DNA of 64,000 nt from Paenibacillus brevis (GCF_018919145.1 NZ_JAHLQJ010000002.1:62001-126000); one strand, 5' to 3'. Positions 19,468 through 27,964 are shown, counted from the stretch's first letter. A program made the numbers and translations. Notes: a model not told the origin generated them from the sequence alone.

Positions 19468-21063
19468 ATGAAAAGAACGGTTTGGATGGTTATGCTTATT
19501 CTGGCTATCGGATTTGGAGGGCTTGGAGGATGGACGGGTCAGGCTCCGAAGGCGGCAGCCGACGCAGAGACGGCAAGGCTGAAATTGATGACGTTCAATG
19601 TACGCAACCTTAACGGAGACAACGGCACGGTCAATTCCTGGGACAACCGCAAGGATCGGGCCGTTCGGGCTATCGATACATTCGGTCCCGATATTATCGG
19701 CATGCAGGAGGCATATGCTGTTCAAATCGACTATTTCATAAGCCATTTGAACGGAAATTACGAGTCCATCGGTACTTCGCGACAAGGCAACAAGACGGAT
19801 GAATACTCGAATATCGTCTATAGAGCTGACAAGTTTAATATTATTGAAGCCGGACAATTCTGGCTAAGCACGACCCCCGAAGTGGAAGGAAGCCGCTATT
19901 CTGAAGCCGACAAGTGGCCCCGGATTAGTACCTGGGCCAAATTCCAGGCCAAGGACAATCCGCGTACGGTCTTCTATTATTTCAACACCCACTTCTCACT
20001 GGATGCAAGCATTCGGGCACAATCTTCCCAGCTAATGCTGAATAAGATCGCAGAGATTGTTCCTTCCTCGGATATTCCGGTATTCATCGGAGGGGATTTG
20101 AATGCTCCAGAGACGGAAGCGGCGTATACGATCCTGGAGCAGTCCGCTTTTAACGACATGTGGACGCAAGCAGGTCATTCCTTGGTGAATGCGTCGACGG
20201 TCAGCAACTACAACGGCAACACCTCCGGGCATCATATCGATTGGATTTTCCATCGCGGGGCATCTGCCATCCAATCGATCGAGATTAATTATTATAATGA
20301 AAACGGCCTGTATCCATCGGATCATTACCCTGTTCAAGCCGTGGTCGATATTCCTGTAAAAGGTAAAGCCTTGGCGGGTGGATATGTGAATGTTGCAAGA
20401 CAAGGAATAGCGACAGCTGATGGATATGTGCAGGCAGAGACGCCGAGCAAGGCAATTGACGGTATGGTCCTGAGTAACAGCAAGTGGTGTGCTACCGGAG
20501 CTGAACCGCATTGGCTGCAGATTGATCTTGGAGAACGTTATAATCTGTACCGGTTCGTCTTGAAGCATGCAGGCGCGGGAGGAGAAAACCGAAAGATCAA
20601 CACGAGGAACTTCGTGATCCAGGTCAGCGACAACGGCACAAGCTGGACGGATGTCTCTACCGTATCTGGAAACACTAAGGATATTACGCTCCATGAGGTC
20701 AATACCTTCGGGCGGTATATCCGATTGTACATTACGGATGCAGGCAATCTTTCGAGCGATACGGCGGCTCGAATCTATGAGCTGGAGGCCTACGGTTTGA
20801 AAAAAGGCGCGGTATTTTACAAGGATGGGAGCTACGGCGGCTATGCCGTTTCATTGGCTCCGGGATCTTATACCCTTGCTCAATTGCAACAAGCGGGAAT
20901 CCAGAATGATGATATTACCTCGCTTCGGGTATATGGGGGAGCGACAGTTGAACTGTATGAACATGATCATTTTTTAGGGAACATGTTGGTTCGTACCGTA
21001 GACGACTCTTCCTTGACACCTGAAGGATGGAGTGATATCACCTCTTCCATTAAAATATATTAA
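19468..21063 (+). CDS. Secreted EEP-family phosphoesterase with discoidin and beta-gamma-crystallin domains
   Basis: 531 residues, GAGGAGGAAG before ATG 19468. Signal peptide 1-31 ending near AAADA. EEP domain about 36-295: MTFNVRN, GMQEAY, FNTHFSL, GGDLNAPET, HIDWIFH, SDHYPVQ. A discoidin (F5/8 type C) carbohydrate-binding domain spans about 310-452 (ARQGIATADGYVQAETPSKA; WCATGAEPHWLQIDLGE). The last 80 residues form a beta-gamma-crystallin-like domain (VELYEHDHFLG), often calcium-binding. Extracellular action on a glycan-linked phosphate is likely. It is last in the train and ends at a terminator. Confidence 0.88.
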   Translation: MKRTVWMVMLILAIGFGGLGGWTGQAPKAAADAETARLKLMTFNVRNLNGDNGTVNSWDNRKDRAVRAIDTFGPDIIGMQEAYAVQIDYFISHLNGNYESIGTSRQGNKTDEYSNIVYRADKFNIIEAGQFWLSTTPEVEGSRYSEADKWPRISTWAKFQAKDNPRTVFYYFNTHFSLDASIRAQSSQLMLNKIAEIVPSSDIPVFIGGDLNAPETEAAYTILEQSAFNDMWTQAGHSLVNASTVSNYNGNTSGHHIDWIFHRGASAIQSIEINYYNENGLYPSDHYPVQAVVDIPVKGKALAGGYVNVARQGIATADGYVQAETPSKAIDGMVLSNSKWCATGAEPHWLQIDLGERYNLYRFVLKHAGAGGENRKINTRNFVIQVSDNGTSWTDVSTVSGNTKDITLHEVNTFGRYIRLYITDAGNLSSDTAARIYELEAYGLKKGAVFYKDGSYGGYAVSLAPGSYTLAQLQQAGIQNDDITSLRVYGGATVELYEHDHFLGNMLVRTVDDSSLTPEGWSDITSSIKIY

Positions 21064-21073
21064 GCATGAAAGA

Positions 21074-21114
21074 AAGGCTATTTGAGCAAATTAATGCTCA
21101 GGTAGCCTTCTTTA
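21074..21114 (+). terminator. Terminator closing the EEP/GH38 operon
   Basis: AAGGCTA...TGAGCA-AATTAA-TGCTCA...TAGCCTT stem followed by CTTTATTAT. It separates the sugar locus from the FMN reductase. Confidence 0.85.
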
Positions 21115-21145
21115 TTATATGGCAAAAAAATAATCTACAAACATA

Positions 21146-21185
21146 AAGTAAGTTACTTGACAAAAGTAAAGTAGTGGATTATGAT
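21146..21185 (+). promoter_or_regulatory. Sigma-A promoter with overlapping palindrome
   Basis: TTGACA (21157-21162), 17-bp spacer, TATGAT (21180-21185). The perfect palindrome AAGTAAGTTACTT (21146-21158) overlaps the -35 box, and a related AAAGTAAAGTAGT lies in the spacer. This is the usual placement for a repressor of the MarR/HxlR class, but no such regulator gene is adjacent. Confidence 0.75.
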
Positions 21186-21265
21186 TATCTCAGCTTCAAG
21201 ATACTTAGGATTTAGGCAGCGATGAAGGAACAAATAAACAACACACATTTAAGGAGGAAGTTAAC

Positions 21266-21805
21266 ATGTCTAAGCTGAATATCGGTATTATCCTGGGAAG
21301 CACCCGTGAGGGTCGCGTAAGCCCGCAAGTCGGAGAATGGGTGAAAAGCATTGGTGACGGACGCGGCGATGCCAACTATGAAATCGTAGATATTGCGGAT
21401 TACAAATTGCCGCTGCTCGGCGAAGCGGACGCTACAGAGCAAGCAACAGCATGGAACACCAAGCTGGCTGAGCTTGATGGCTTCGTATTCGTTGTACAGG
21501 AATATAACCACAGCATCACTGCTGCACTGAAGAATGCACTTGATTATGCTCGCGATGCTTGGAATAACAAAGCTGCCGGGATCGTCAGCTATGGTTCGGT
21601 AGGCGGCGCTCGCGCGGCAGAACATCTGCGCGGAATTCTCGGCGAATTGTCTGTAGCAGACGTTCGTGTGCATCCAGCCCTGTCCCTGTTCACTGATTTC
21701 GAAAATGGTTCGGTATTTAAGCCTGCTGATTTGCACCTGACCAATGTGAACGGCATGTTGGATCAAGTATTGGCTTGGAGCGGCGCATTGAAGAGTCTTC
21801 GCTAA
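21266..21805 (+). CDS. NADPH-dependent FMN reductase family protein
   Basis: 179 residues after AAGGAGGAAG. Flavodoxin-like fold with GSTREGRVSPQVGEW for FMN phosphate binding, VQEYNHSITAALKNALDYA and GIVSYGSVGGARAAEHL. Members reduce flavins, quinones or azo dyes with NAD(P)H in the cytosol. Single-gene unit between two terminators with a consensus promoter carrying an operator-like palindrome, suggesting induction by electrophile or oxidative stress. Confidence 0.92.
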   Translation: MSKLNIGIILGSTREGRVSPQVGEWVKSIGDGRGDANYEIVDIADYKLPLLGEADATEQATAWNTKLAELDGFVFVVQEYNHSITAALKNALDYARDAWNNKAAGIVSYGSVGGARAAEHLRGILGELSVADVRVHPALSLFTDFENGSVFKPADLHLTNVNGMLDQVLAWSGALKSLR

Positions 21806-21818
21806 TTAGTAATTATAG

Positions 21819-21861
21819 GAACAGCCCGTCCTGGGAAAGTCAGGCGGGCTGTTCTCTTTTT
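21819..21861 (+). terminator. Terminator after FMN reductase
   Basis: GAACAGCCCGTCCTG pairs with CAGGCGGGCTGTTC around a short loop, followed by CTCTTTTT. Confidence 0.9.
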
Positions 21862-21905
21862 GCCTGCGAACCGCATCAGGACGGGCATTTTTAGAGGTTG
21901 TCAGT

Positions 21906-21934
21906 TTGACAGAATGGCCTTAGTATTGTATCCT
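21906..21934 (+). promoter_or_regulatory. Promoter of the lysine-riboswitch transcript
   Basis: TTGACA (21906-21911), 17-bp spacer, TATCCT (21929-21934), placed about 20-30 bp ahead of the riboswitch P1 stem. Confidence 0.7.
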
Positions 21935-21954
21935 ACAAACAAATTGAATATGAC

Positions 21955-22165
21955 CTCACTTCTACAAGGTGAGGTAGAGGCGCGATATTTAACAGTCTGT
22001 GACAGAGCTTGAGCAAGCTATGACGTCAGAGAGAAGGAAATATCGCCGAAGCGAAGGATCAGGCTCTATGCTCCTTTGCTGGGTCTGCAGTGAATAACTG
22101 CAGGACTGTCTTGACCGACTTCCCGGTTTGTCAAGTTGTGCTATCTCGTCGAGGGAAAGAGGGCT
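21955..22165 (+). ncRNA. Lysine riboswitch (L-box) aptamer
   Basis: Conserved L-box pieces in order: TGAGGTAGAGGCGCGA (P1 5' side and junction, from 21970), a variable arm, CGCCGAAGCGAAGGATC (from 22044), TTTGCTGGGTCTGCAG with AACTGCAGGACTGTC (from 22075), and CTATCTCGTCGAGGG (from 22141), which closes P1 by pairing with TGAGGTAG. These match the B. subtilis lysC leader as I remember it. A strong terminator follows at 22191. When lysine is bound, the terminator should form; the downstream genes encode an amino-acid importer, so this is lysine-repressed lysine uptake. Confidence 0.93.
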
Positions 22166-22190
22166 TTTAGGACACGATGATTAAATCATA

Positions 22191-22224
22191 CGACCTCGGG
22201 CTAACACTCGGGGTCGTTTTTTTT
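22191..22224 (+). terminator. Riboswitch-controlled terminator
   Basis: CGACCTCG pairs with CGGGGTCG, followed by eight T residues. It is the expression platform of the lysine riboswitch. Confidence 0.9.
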
Positions 22225-22241
22225 GTTCCTAATTAGAGGTT

Positions 22242-22447
22242 GTTCAAAAAGTCACCTTTTGATCACGAAGTGTTTCAATAGGATAACTCGACGTTGCATC
22301 TTGCGTTCACCCTCGAAGTCCAAGCGGATGCTTGCGAGGTATGCTTCCTTTGGAAGCATTTCACTCATGTAGGTTCTGCCTACACTCCGTTCCTCCTTCT
22401 TCGGATTCTCGCAACCTTCTCGGTGCTGAAAAGCTGACTTTTTGAAC
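22242..22447. repeat. Small inverted-repeat element (MITE-like), about 206 bp
   Basis: Perfect 13-bp terminal inverted repeats: GTTCAAAAAGTCA at 22242-22254 and TGACTTTTTGAAC at 22435-22447. The interior contains TTGATCACGAAG and CGACGTTGCATCTTGCG and no plausible gene. The first part is clearly homologous to 44010-44087. The element fills the space between the riboswitch terminator and the transporter start. Confidence 0.75.
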
Positions 22448-22495
22448 TCGCACTATTATTCATTTACTACTACTATTTTGGAGCGTGAAAAAAGA

Positions 22496-23320
22496 ATGAA
22501 AAAGACATTATCCTTATCCTTATTGCTGCTGATGTCAGCCATGGTTATTCTTGCCGGGTGCAGTTCAAGCTCGGCGAATAAAGACAGTGATACGTTCAAG
22601 GTTGGACTTGAGGCAGGCTATGCGCCATTTAACTGGACCCAGAACGGGGATGGCGACGGGGGCGTGAAGATCGACGGAAGTGCCGAGTATGCGGGCGGTT
22701 ATGACGTGGAGATTGCGAAGAAGATTGCTGATGGGCTGGGTAAGAAGCTGGTCATCGTGAAGACGGAATGGGACGGCCTGGTTCCTTCCCTGACCTCCGG
22801 TCAGATCGATGCGATTGTGGCAGGCATGTCTCCAACCGCGGAACGTAAAGAAGCGATTGATTTCACGGACAACTACTATAAATCGAACTTGATTATGGTA
22901 GTTAAAAAGGGCGGTGCCTATGAAGGCGCAACGTCCGTTCAGGACTTTAGCGGAGCCAAAATTACAGCTCAATTGAACACCTTCCACTACTCTGTTATTG
23001 ATCAGATTCAGGGCGTTAGCAAGCAGCCTGCTATGGATAACTTCCCGGCCATGCGCGTAGCTCTTCAGGCTGGAACAATCGATGGCTATGTCTCGGAACT
23101 GCCGGAGGGAATCAGTGCGGCGGCGGCCAACGAGAACTATGCCTATATCGAGTTTGCGGACGGCTTCACTACATCGGATGATGACACTGCCGTTGCTGTC
23201 GGATTAAAGAAGGGCAGCGGGCTTACGGAGAAGATTAATGAAATTTTGGCAGGCATTTCGGAGGAAGAACGAGCTCAGATCATGGAAGATGCAATCAAGA
23301 ATCAGCCGGCAGCGGAATAA
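22496..23320 (+). CDS. Amino-acid ABC transporter substrate-binding lipoprotein (lysine predicted)
   Basis: 274 residues from ATG 22496; GGAG lies about 12 bases upstream, and the longer TTG frame starts inside the repeat element. Lipobox VILAGCSSS. Family 3 binding-protein features: VGLEAGYAPFNWT, GYDVEIAKKIADGLG, GQIDAIVAGMSPTAERKEAI and FTDNYY. It is followed by its permease (18 bp) and ATPase. The lysine riboswitch upstream points to lysine as ligand; family sequence alone would allow any polar or basic amino acid. Confidence 0.92.
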   Translation: MKKTLSLSLLLLMSAMVILAGCSSSSANKDSDTFKVGLEAGYAPFNWTQNGDGDGGVKIDGSAEYAGGYDVEIAKKIADGLGKKLVIVKTEWDGLVPSLTSGQIDAIVAGMSPTAERKEAIDFTDNYYKSNLIMVVKKGGAYEGATSVQDFSGAKITAQLNTFHYSVIDQIQGVSKQPAMDNFPAMRVALQAGTIDGYVSELPEGISAAAANENYAYIEFADGFTTSDDDTAVAVGLKKGSGLTEKINEILAGISEEERAQIMEDAIKNQPAAE

Positions 23321-23338
23321 CTAAAGTGAGGAATTAAA

Positions 23339-24052
23339 ATGACGTACGAATGGATCATTCGAATCATAACGGAAAACTGGCCTATGTTTTTACGCGGTGC
23401 CGCCGTTACCTTATATATTTCTCTAATCGGGACGGTCATTGGGGCGGCAATCGGTCTGTTTGCAGGCGTCGTCCGCACAATTCCTGTTCCGGAACGAGGG
23501 TTAAAACGCATTTTTCTGAAAATCGTAAACGGGATTCTTACAATTTATATTGAATGCTTCCGTGGAACGCCGATGATTGTGCAGGCAATGGCTATTTTCT
23601 ATGGCTCATCCCTATTGTTTAATCTGGACATGAACCGGACCTTCGCGGCAATCTTCATCGTATCGATCAATACGGGAGCCTACATGGCCGAGATTGTCCG
23701 CGGCGGGGTGATCTCCGTAGATAAGGGACAATTCGAAGCGGCTCAAGCGATCGGCATGACTCACTGGCAGACGATGCGCAATGTGGTGCTTCCGCAGGTC
23801 ATCCGCAATATTTTACCGGCAACAGGCAATCAATTTGTGATCAATATCAAGGACACGTCCGTGCTGAACGTAATCTCGGTATCGGAGCTGTACTTCATGA
23901 CCAAATCCATTGCAGGGAACAACTTCCACTACTTTGAGTCGTTCTTTGTCGCAAGCATTCTGTATTTGATCATGACCTTGACCGTCACGAAAATATTGCA
24001 TCGTCTTGAGAAGCGGATGGATGGCCCGGAAAGCTATTCACTGCAGCGTTAG
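23339..24052 (+). CDS. Amino-acid ABC transporter permease (lysine predicted)
   Basis: 237 residues, His/Glu/Gln/Arg/opine permease family. About five transmembrane helices; ECFRGTPMIVQ near residue 65 and the EAA loop QFEAAQAIGMTHWQTMRNVV are intact. Translated after GAGGAATTAAA and placed between the binding protein and ATPase genes of the same operon. Confidence 0.93.
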   Translation: MTYEWIIRIITENWPMFLRGAAVTLYISLIGTVIGAAIGLFAGVVRTIPVPERGLKRIFLKIVNGILTIYIECFRGTPMIVQAMAIFYGSSLLFNLDMNRTFAAIFIVSINTGAYMAEIVRGGVISVDKGQFEAAQAIGMTHWQTMRNVVLPQVIRNILPATGNQFVINIKDTSVLNVISVSELYFMTKSIAGNNFHYFESFFVASILYLIMTLTVTKILHRLEKRMDGPESYSLQR

Positions 24053-24070
24053 CAGAAAGCAGGAGTGAAG

Positions 24071-24805
24071 ATGGAAAAGGTAATTGAGATACGTCATTTA
24101 AACAAGTTTTTCGGAGCCAATGAAGTTCTAAAGGATATCAATCTATCGGTAGGCAAAGGAGAAGTTGTCAGCATTATCGGCTCCTCCGGCTCGGGGAAGT
24201 CCACGCTGCTTCGTTGCATTAATCTGCTGGAGAAGCCCAGCGGCGGAGAGATCGTTTATAACGGGCAAAATATATTGGCGGAGAAGCACAATGTTTCGCT
24301 CTATCGCAGACATCTAGGCATGGTGTTCCAGCAGTTTAACTTGTTCAATAATCACAATGCGCTGAGCAACTGCGTTGTCGGGCAGGTTGAGGTATTGAAG
24401 CGCTCCAAGGATGAGGCGACGGAGACGGCGATGAAATACCTGCGCAATGTAGGAATGGAGCAATACATCCATGCCAAGCCGAAGCAGCTGTCCGGGGGTC
24501 AGAAGCAGCGGGTAGCGATTGCCCGGGCACTGTCGATGGATCCGGATGTTCTGCTGTTCGATGAACCCACGTCTGCGCTCGATCCCGAGATGGTGGGCGA
24601 GGTGCTCAAGGTGATGAAGGATCTTGCGGGCTCCGGCCTGACGATGATTATCGTTACGCATGAGATGGAGTTTGCCAGAGAAGTCTCTGACAGAGTAGTA
24701 TTTATGGATCAGGGAGTTATTGCGGAAGAAGGAACACCGGAGCAGATTTTCAACAATCCGAAGCAGGAGCGGACCCGGGAATTTTTGAAGCGGACCTTGA
24801 AATAA
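24071..24805 (+). CDS. Amino-acid ABC transporter ATPase (lysine predicted)
   Basis: 244 residues from ATG 24071, five bases after AGGAG; GTG 24065 is inside that site. Walker [11 protein letters not shown]-loop VFQQFNLF, signature [15 protein letters not shown], Walker [15 protein letters not shown] and switch His in IIVTHEM are all present. GlnQ/HisP type. Last gene of the importer. Confidence 0.95.
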   Translation: MEKVIEIRHLNKFFGANEVLKDINLSVGKGEVVSIIGSSGSGKSTLLRCINLLEKPSGGEIVYNGQNILAEKHNVSLYRRHLGMVFQQFNLFNNHNALSNCVVGQVEVLKRSKDEATETAMKYLRNVGMEQYIHAKPKQLSGGQKQRVAIARALSMDPDVLLFDEPTSALDPEMVGEVLKVMKDLAGSGLTMIIVTHEMEFAREVSDRVVFMDQGVIAEEGTPEQIFNNPKQERTREFLKRTLK

Positions 24806-24859
24806 TAAGGGAAATAAGGTTCCAAGCATAGCAGTCTAGGGGAAGAGGAGTCGCAGGCC

Positions 24860-25822
24860 ATGGGTTATATCGAAAATGTCTCGAAAGAGCTGTATCAATA
24901 CTTTCCTCCGCTAACAAAGCAGGATGATTTCGATGCGTTCTGGTCGAAGACCAAGGAGCAAGCAGGCAAGGTTGAACTCGCCCCGGAACGAATCAAGGTA
25001 TCGTATCCGGGCAGGCGGGCGGAAGTATACGACATTTCCTACAACGGCATGGACGGCACCCGTATTCACGGTTGGCTTATTCTTCCCGCTTTCCGAAGCG
25101 GTGAGCGGATCCCGTGCCTGATTCATTATCATGGCTTCTCCGGCGACCGGGGCAAGCCGTCTGAATTCATGCATTGGGTAATGCTCGGATTGGCCGTTCT
25201 TTCCATCGATTGTCGTGACCAAGGAGGGAAGACGGGGAATCAGGCATCCTACTCGCACGGATTCGTTCAGAATGTCGCCAGCAAAGGAGTGCATTGCAAG
25301 GAAGAGTACTACTACCGTTATGCCTATATGGATTGCGTGAAGGCCATTGACTTTGCCTGTGCACAGCCGGAGATCGAGCCGGGCAAAATCATTCTGGAAG
25401 GCGCCAGCCAGGGAGGCGCATTGGGAATGGCAGTGGCAGCCCTTGATGAACGGCCTGTTCTGGCGATGGTAGACGTGCCAAGCAACAGCAATCTCGTTGC
25501 TCGTATTGAAGGATATCATGGAGCCTTTGCCAGTGTCGCCGAATATTTGAAGAAGCATCCCGAACAGAGCGATCTCGTGATGAACAATTTAAGCTATTTT
25601 GACACGATGAATCTGGCGAGCCGCATCAAATGCCGGGTATTTGCTTCGGTGGCCTTGAAGGACGAGGTGTGTCCGCCGCTGATGTATTTTGCAACCTACA
25701 ACCGGATCAAGAGCGAGAAGCAAATCGTTATTTATCCCTTTAACGGGCATGAGGGCGGAGGCGCGGGCCATACAGAGGTCAAGCTTGCGTTTCTGCAAGA
25801 GCATTACGGACAATGGCTGTGA
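24860..25822 (+). CDS. CE7 family acetyl-xylan esterase / cephalosporin-C deacetylase
   Basis: 320 residues, alpha/beta hydrolase of family CE7 length. Catalytic triad by position: S183 in GASQGG, D268 in LKDEVCPP, H297 in NGHEGGG. The family-typical RGQGG oxyanion-side motif reads RDQGG here (DCRDQGGKTGN). No signal peptide, so it de-acetylates imported short sugars or other small esters in the cytosol. It follows the ATPase gene after 54 bp without a clear terminator and could be read through from the lysine operon, though the function is unrelated. Confidence 0.9.
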   Translation: MGYIENVSKELYQYFPPLTKQDDFDAFWSKTKEQAGKVELAPERIKVSYPGRRAEVYDISYNGMDGTRIHGWLILPAFRSGERIPCLIHYHGFSGDRGKPSEFMHWVMLGLAVLSIDCRDQGGKTGNQASYSHGFVQNVASKGVHCKEEYYYRYAYMDCVKAIDFACAQPEIEPGKIILEGASQGGALGMAVAALDERPVLAMVDVPSNSNLVARIEGYHGAFASVAEYLKKHPEQSDLVMNNLSYFDTMNLASRIKCRVFASVALKDEVCPPLMYFATYNRIKSEKQIVIYPFNGHEGGGAGHTEVKLAFLQEHYGQWL

Positions 25823-25842
25823 GGAAAATAATATAAACCCTG

Positions 25843-25873
25843 CGAGGCGTCGGACATGATCCGGCGCTTCTTT
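25843..25873. terminator. Weak hairpin between convergent genes
   Basis: GAGGCGTCGG and CCGGCGCTTC pair with one weak base pair around ACATGAT; TTCTTTG follows. Likely shared by the esterase and the DUF421 gene. Confidence 0.5.
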
Positions 25874-25876
25874 GTA

Positions 25877-26452
25877 TTACTGCAGCTCCGGGAAATCCGG
25901 CTTGGCGTGTCTGCCAATCCGCACTTCCTGGAACAGGGGGTCCTGATCGGCTTGCAGAGGCAGATGCTTTGCCAGCAGCAGTTCTAGGTCCCCCAGCGTA
26001 ACCGGCCGCGCGTGCGGCACCAGCTCGCAAGCAAGCTGACCATTGGATTCCAGCGTACCGAGCTGCACGTCGCTGAGACTGCGAATTCCTTGCTGCCGGA
26101 GCTGCATCTCCAGCTTATCGGCGGTAACTCGCATCTTTCGCATACTTTCCGGCAGGAATTGTCCATTCTCGATGACCACCTGAGCTCTGCCGTTCAGCAA
26201 GCGCTCCAGCCAGTCAAACTTCATCTCCAAATATTCAATGACGAAAAGCGTCACGATAAATACCGAAGCTGAACCGATGGCGATGGACAGATGATGATTC
26301 GCAATCGGCTGCACGATCGTAGTTCCGATAGAGATCATAATGACGGTGGTGACGACGCTCATTTGCGAAATTGATTTCCGGCCGGCCGCCCGAAGCAGTA
26401 TCATTCCAATGACCACCAGCAGCGCCGACTTCCATATCCATTGCAAGTCCAT
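25877..26452 (-). CDS. DUF421 (YetF-like) membrane protein
   Basis: 191 residues from ATG 26452, with GGGAGGAATATTA directly upstream. Three transmembrane helices in the first 80 residues, then KFDWLERLLNGRAQVVIENG and a small cytosolic domain with LRQQGIRSLSDVQLGTLESNG, the DUF421 signature region. Function is not established; Bacillus relatives (YetF, YdfS) are linked to spores and lipids. Stand-alone gene. Confidence 0.9.
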   Translation of the reverse strand: MDLQWIWKSALLVVIGMILLRAAGRKSISQMSVVTTVIMISIGTTIVQPIANHHLSIAIGSASVFIVTLFVIEYLEMKFDWLERLLNGRAQVVIENGQFLPESMRKMRVTADKLEMQLRQQGIRSLSDVQLGTLESNGQLACELVPHARPVTLGDLELLLAKHLPLQADQDPLFQEVRIGRHAKPDFPELQ

Positions 26453-26540
26453 TAATATTCCTCCCGTCAATTTTCGTTACCAGATAGGATGCTAAATCCA
26501 GGATCAGGCTATTCTAAAGATTAACGAGGTCACTTCTTAT

Positions 26541-26564
26541 GAGAAATTTCTCGTGCATTTGCAC
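26541..26564 (+). promoter_or_regulatory. Two adjacent palindromes upstream of gntP-like gene
   Basis: GAGAAATTTCTC (26541-26552) and GTGCATTTGCAC (26553-26564) are both perfect 12-bp palindromes that abut each other, about 105 bp upstream of the permease start. They are candidate operators; the CdaR regulator at 29217-30245 is the obvious candidate protein for one of them. Confidence 0.55.
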
Positions 26565-26668
26565 AATACATTTCGTCCCGATATCAATATAATTTTCAGC
26601 CGGAAGCTTATATACTGAAAGCGTGTTCATCAAGATCATTACACAAACATCATTGGGAGGTACGACAG

Positions 26669-27964
26669 ATGGAAGGATTAACAATTAGTTGGATCGGCGC
26701 GTTGGCAGGTCTTGCAATCGCTATCATTTTGATCCTTAGAAAACTCAATCCGGTATATGCCCTGTTTACCGGGGCGATCGTAGGGGCGCTGATCGGAGGC
26801 GCGAATCTGGAACAGACGGTTAATGTTCTCGTAAGCGGAACACAAAGCGTTATGGGCACTGTGCTGCGGGTTCTCGCGGCAGGCGTGCTGGCTGGGGTGA
26901 TGATGGAATCCGGTGCGGCGGAGACGATTGCCCAAGCCATAGTAAAGAAGCTAGGAGGCGGCAAGGCCATTCTGGCGTTGGCACTGGCAACGATGATCAT
27001 TACGGCAGTCGGGGTGTTCATTCCGGTGGCAGTCCTGATCGTTGCTCCTATCGCGTTGTCCGTAGGCAACAAGATGGGAATCTCGAAAATCTCCCTGCTG
27101 CTCGCTCTCTCCGGCGGCGGCAAGGCCGGCAACATTATTTCACCGAACCCGAATACGATCGCGGCCGCGCGGGGGTTCGAACTGGACCTCAGCAATGTCA
27201 TGCTGGCGGGCTTGGTTCCAGCCATTTGCGGCTTGATTGTAACCGTTGTCGTAGCTACGGTGATTAAAAATAAAGGTGTAAAAGTAACGAATGAAGAAGC
27301 TGTAGACGGAGATATCGACACCTCGAAATACCCGTCGCTCGGCCGGGCGATTGTTGCTCCGCTGGTAGCCGTTGTATTGCTGATGATCAATCCGATCGGT
27401 TCTCTCTCCGGCATTGAAGCACTGTCCAGATTCAAGGTGGATGCATTGTACATTTTGCCAATTGCCGGGATTATCGGAATGCTGGCTATGGGCCAAGGTA
27501 AGAAGATTCTGGAATACACAGCTTCAGGTCTTAATAAAATGACGGCTACGGTGTTGATTCTGATCGGCGCAGGCGGTATTGCAGGCTTGATCTCGGCATC
27601 GGATTTATCGGTACAAGTGGTGAAGCTGATTGAAGCTTCAGGCATTTCGGGGACCTTCCTGGCTCCGATTGCAGGTATTTTGATGGCTGCTGCAACCGCG
27701 TCCACCTCAACCGGGGTTATCCTCGCTACCGGCTCGTTCGGACAAGCCATTTTGGATATGGGTACTGCACCGCTTGCCGCCGCAGTTATGGTTCATACCG
27801 GTGCAACCGTGATCGACTCCTTGCCGCAGGGCAACTACTTCCACGTGACGGCAGGCGCGATGAAGATGACGATCAAGCAGCGGATGGGTCTCATTCCTTA
27901 CGAGGCCATCGTAGGCGGAACCATGACGATCGCGGCTACGCTAATGTACGGATTTTTCTTATAA
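26669..27964 (+). CDS. GntP-family permease (D-glycerate or gluconate predicted)
   Basis: 431 residues, GGGAGG 8 bases before ATG. Hydrophobic throughout with about 12 helices; GntP family features include GGKAGNIISPNPNTIAAARGF and ATASTSTGVILATGSFG. Imports sugar acids with protons. The next gene is a glycerate kinase and the following opposite gene is CdaR, which senses sugar diacids and glycerate in E. coli, so D-glycerate is the best guess for the substrate. Confidence 0.92.
   Translation: MEGLTISWIGALAGLAIAIILILRKLNPVYALFTGAIVGALIGGANLEQTVNVLVSGTQSVMGTVLRVLAAGVLAGVMMESGAAETIAQAIVKKLGGGKAILALALATMIITAVGVFIPVAVLIVAPIALSVGNKMGISKISLLLALSGGGKAGNIISPNPNTIAAARGFELDLSNVMLAGLVPAICGLIVTVVVATVIKNKGVKVTNEEAVDGDIDTSKYPSLGRAIVAPLVAVVLLMINPIGSLSGIEALSRFKVDALYILPIAGIIGMLAMGQGKKILEYTASGLNKMTATVLILIGAGGIAGLISASDLSVQVVKLIEASGISGTFLAPIAGILMAAATASTSTGVILATGSFGQAILDMGTAPLAAAVMVHTGATVIDSLPQGNYFHVTAGAMKMTIKQRMGLIPYEAIVGGTMTIAATLMYGFFL

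Noticed and set aside
26650..27750. Antisense ORF of 366 codons
   Set aside because: Pro/Ala/Thr-rich complement of the hydrophobic GntP gene.
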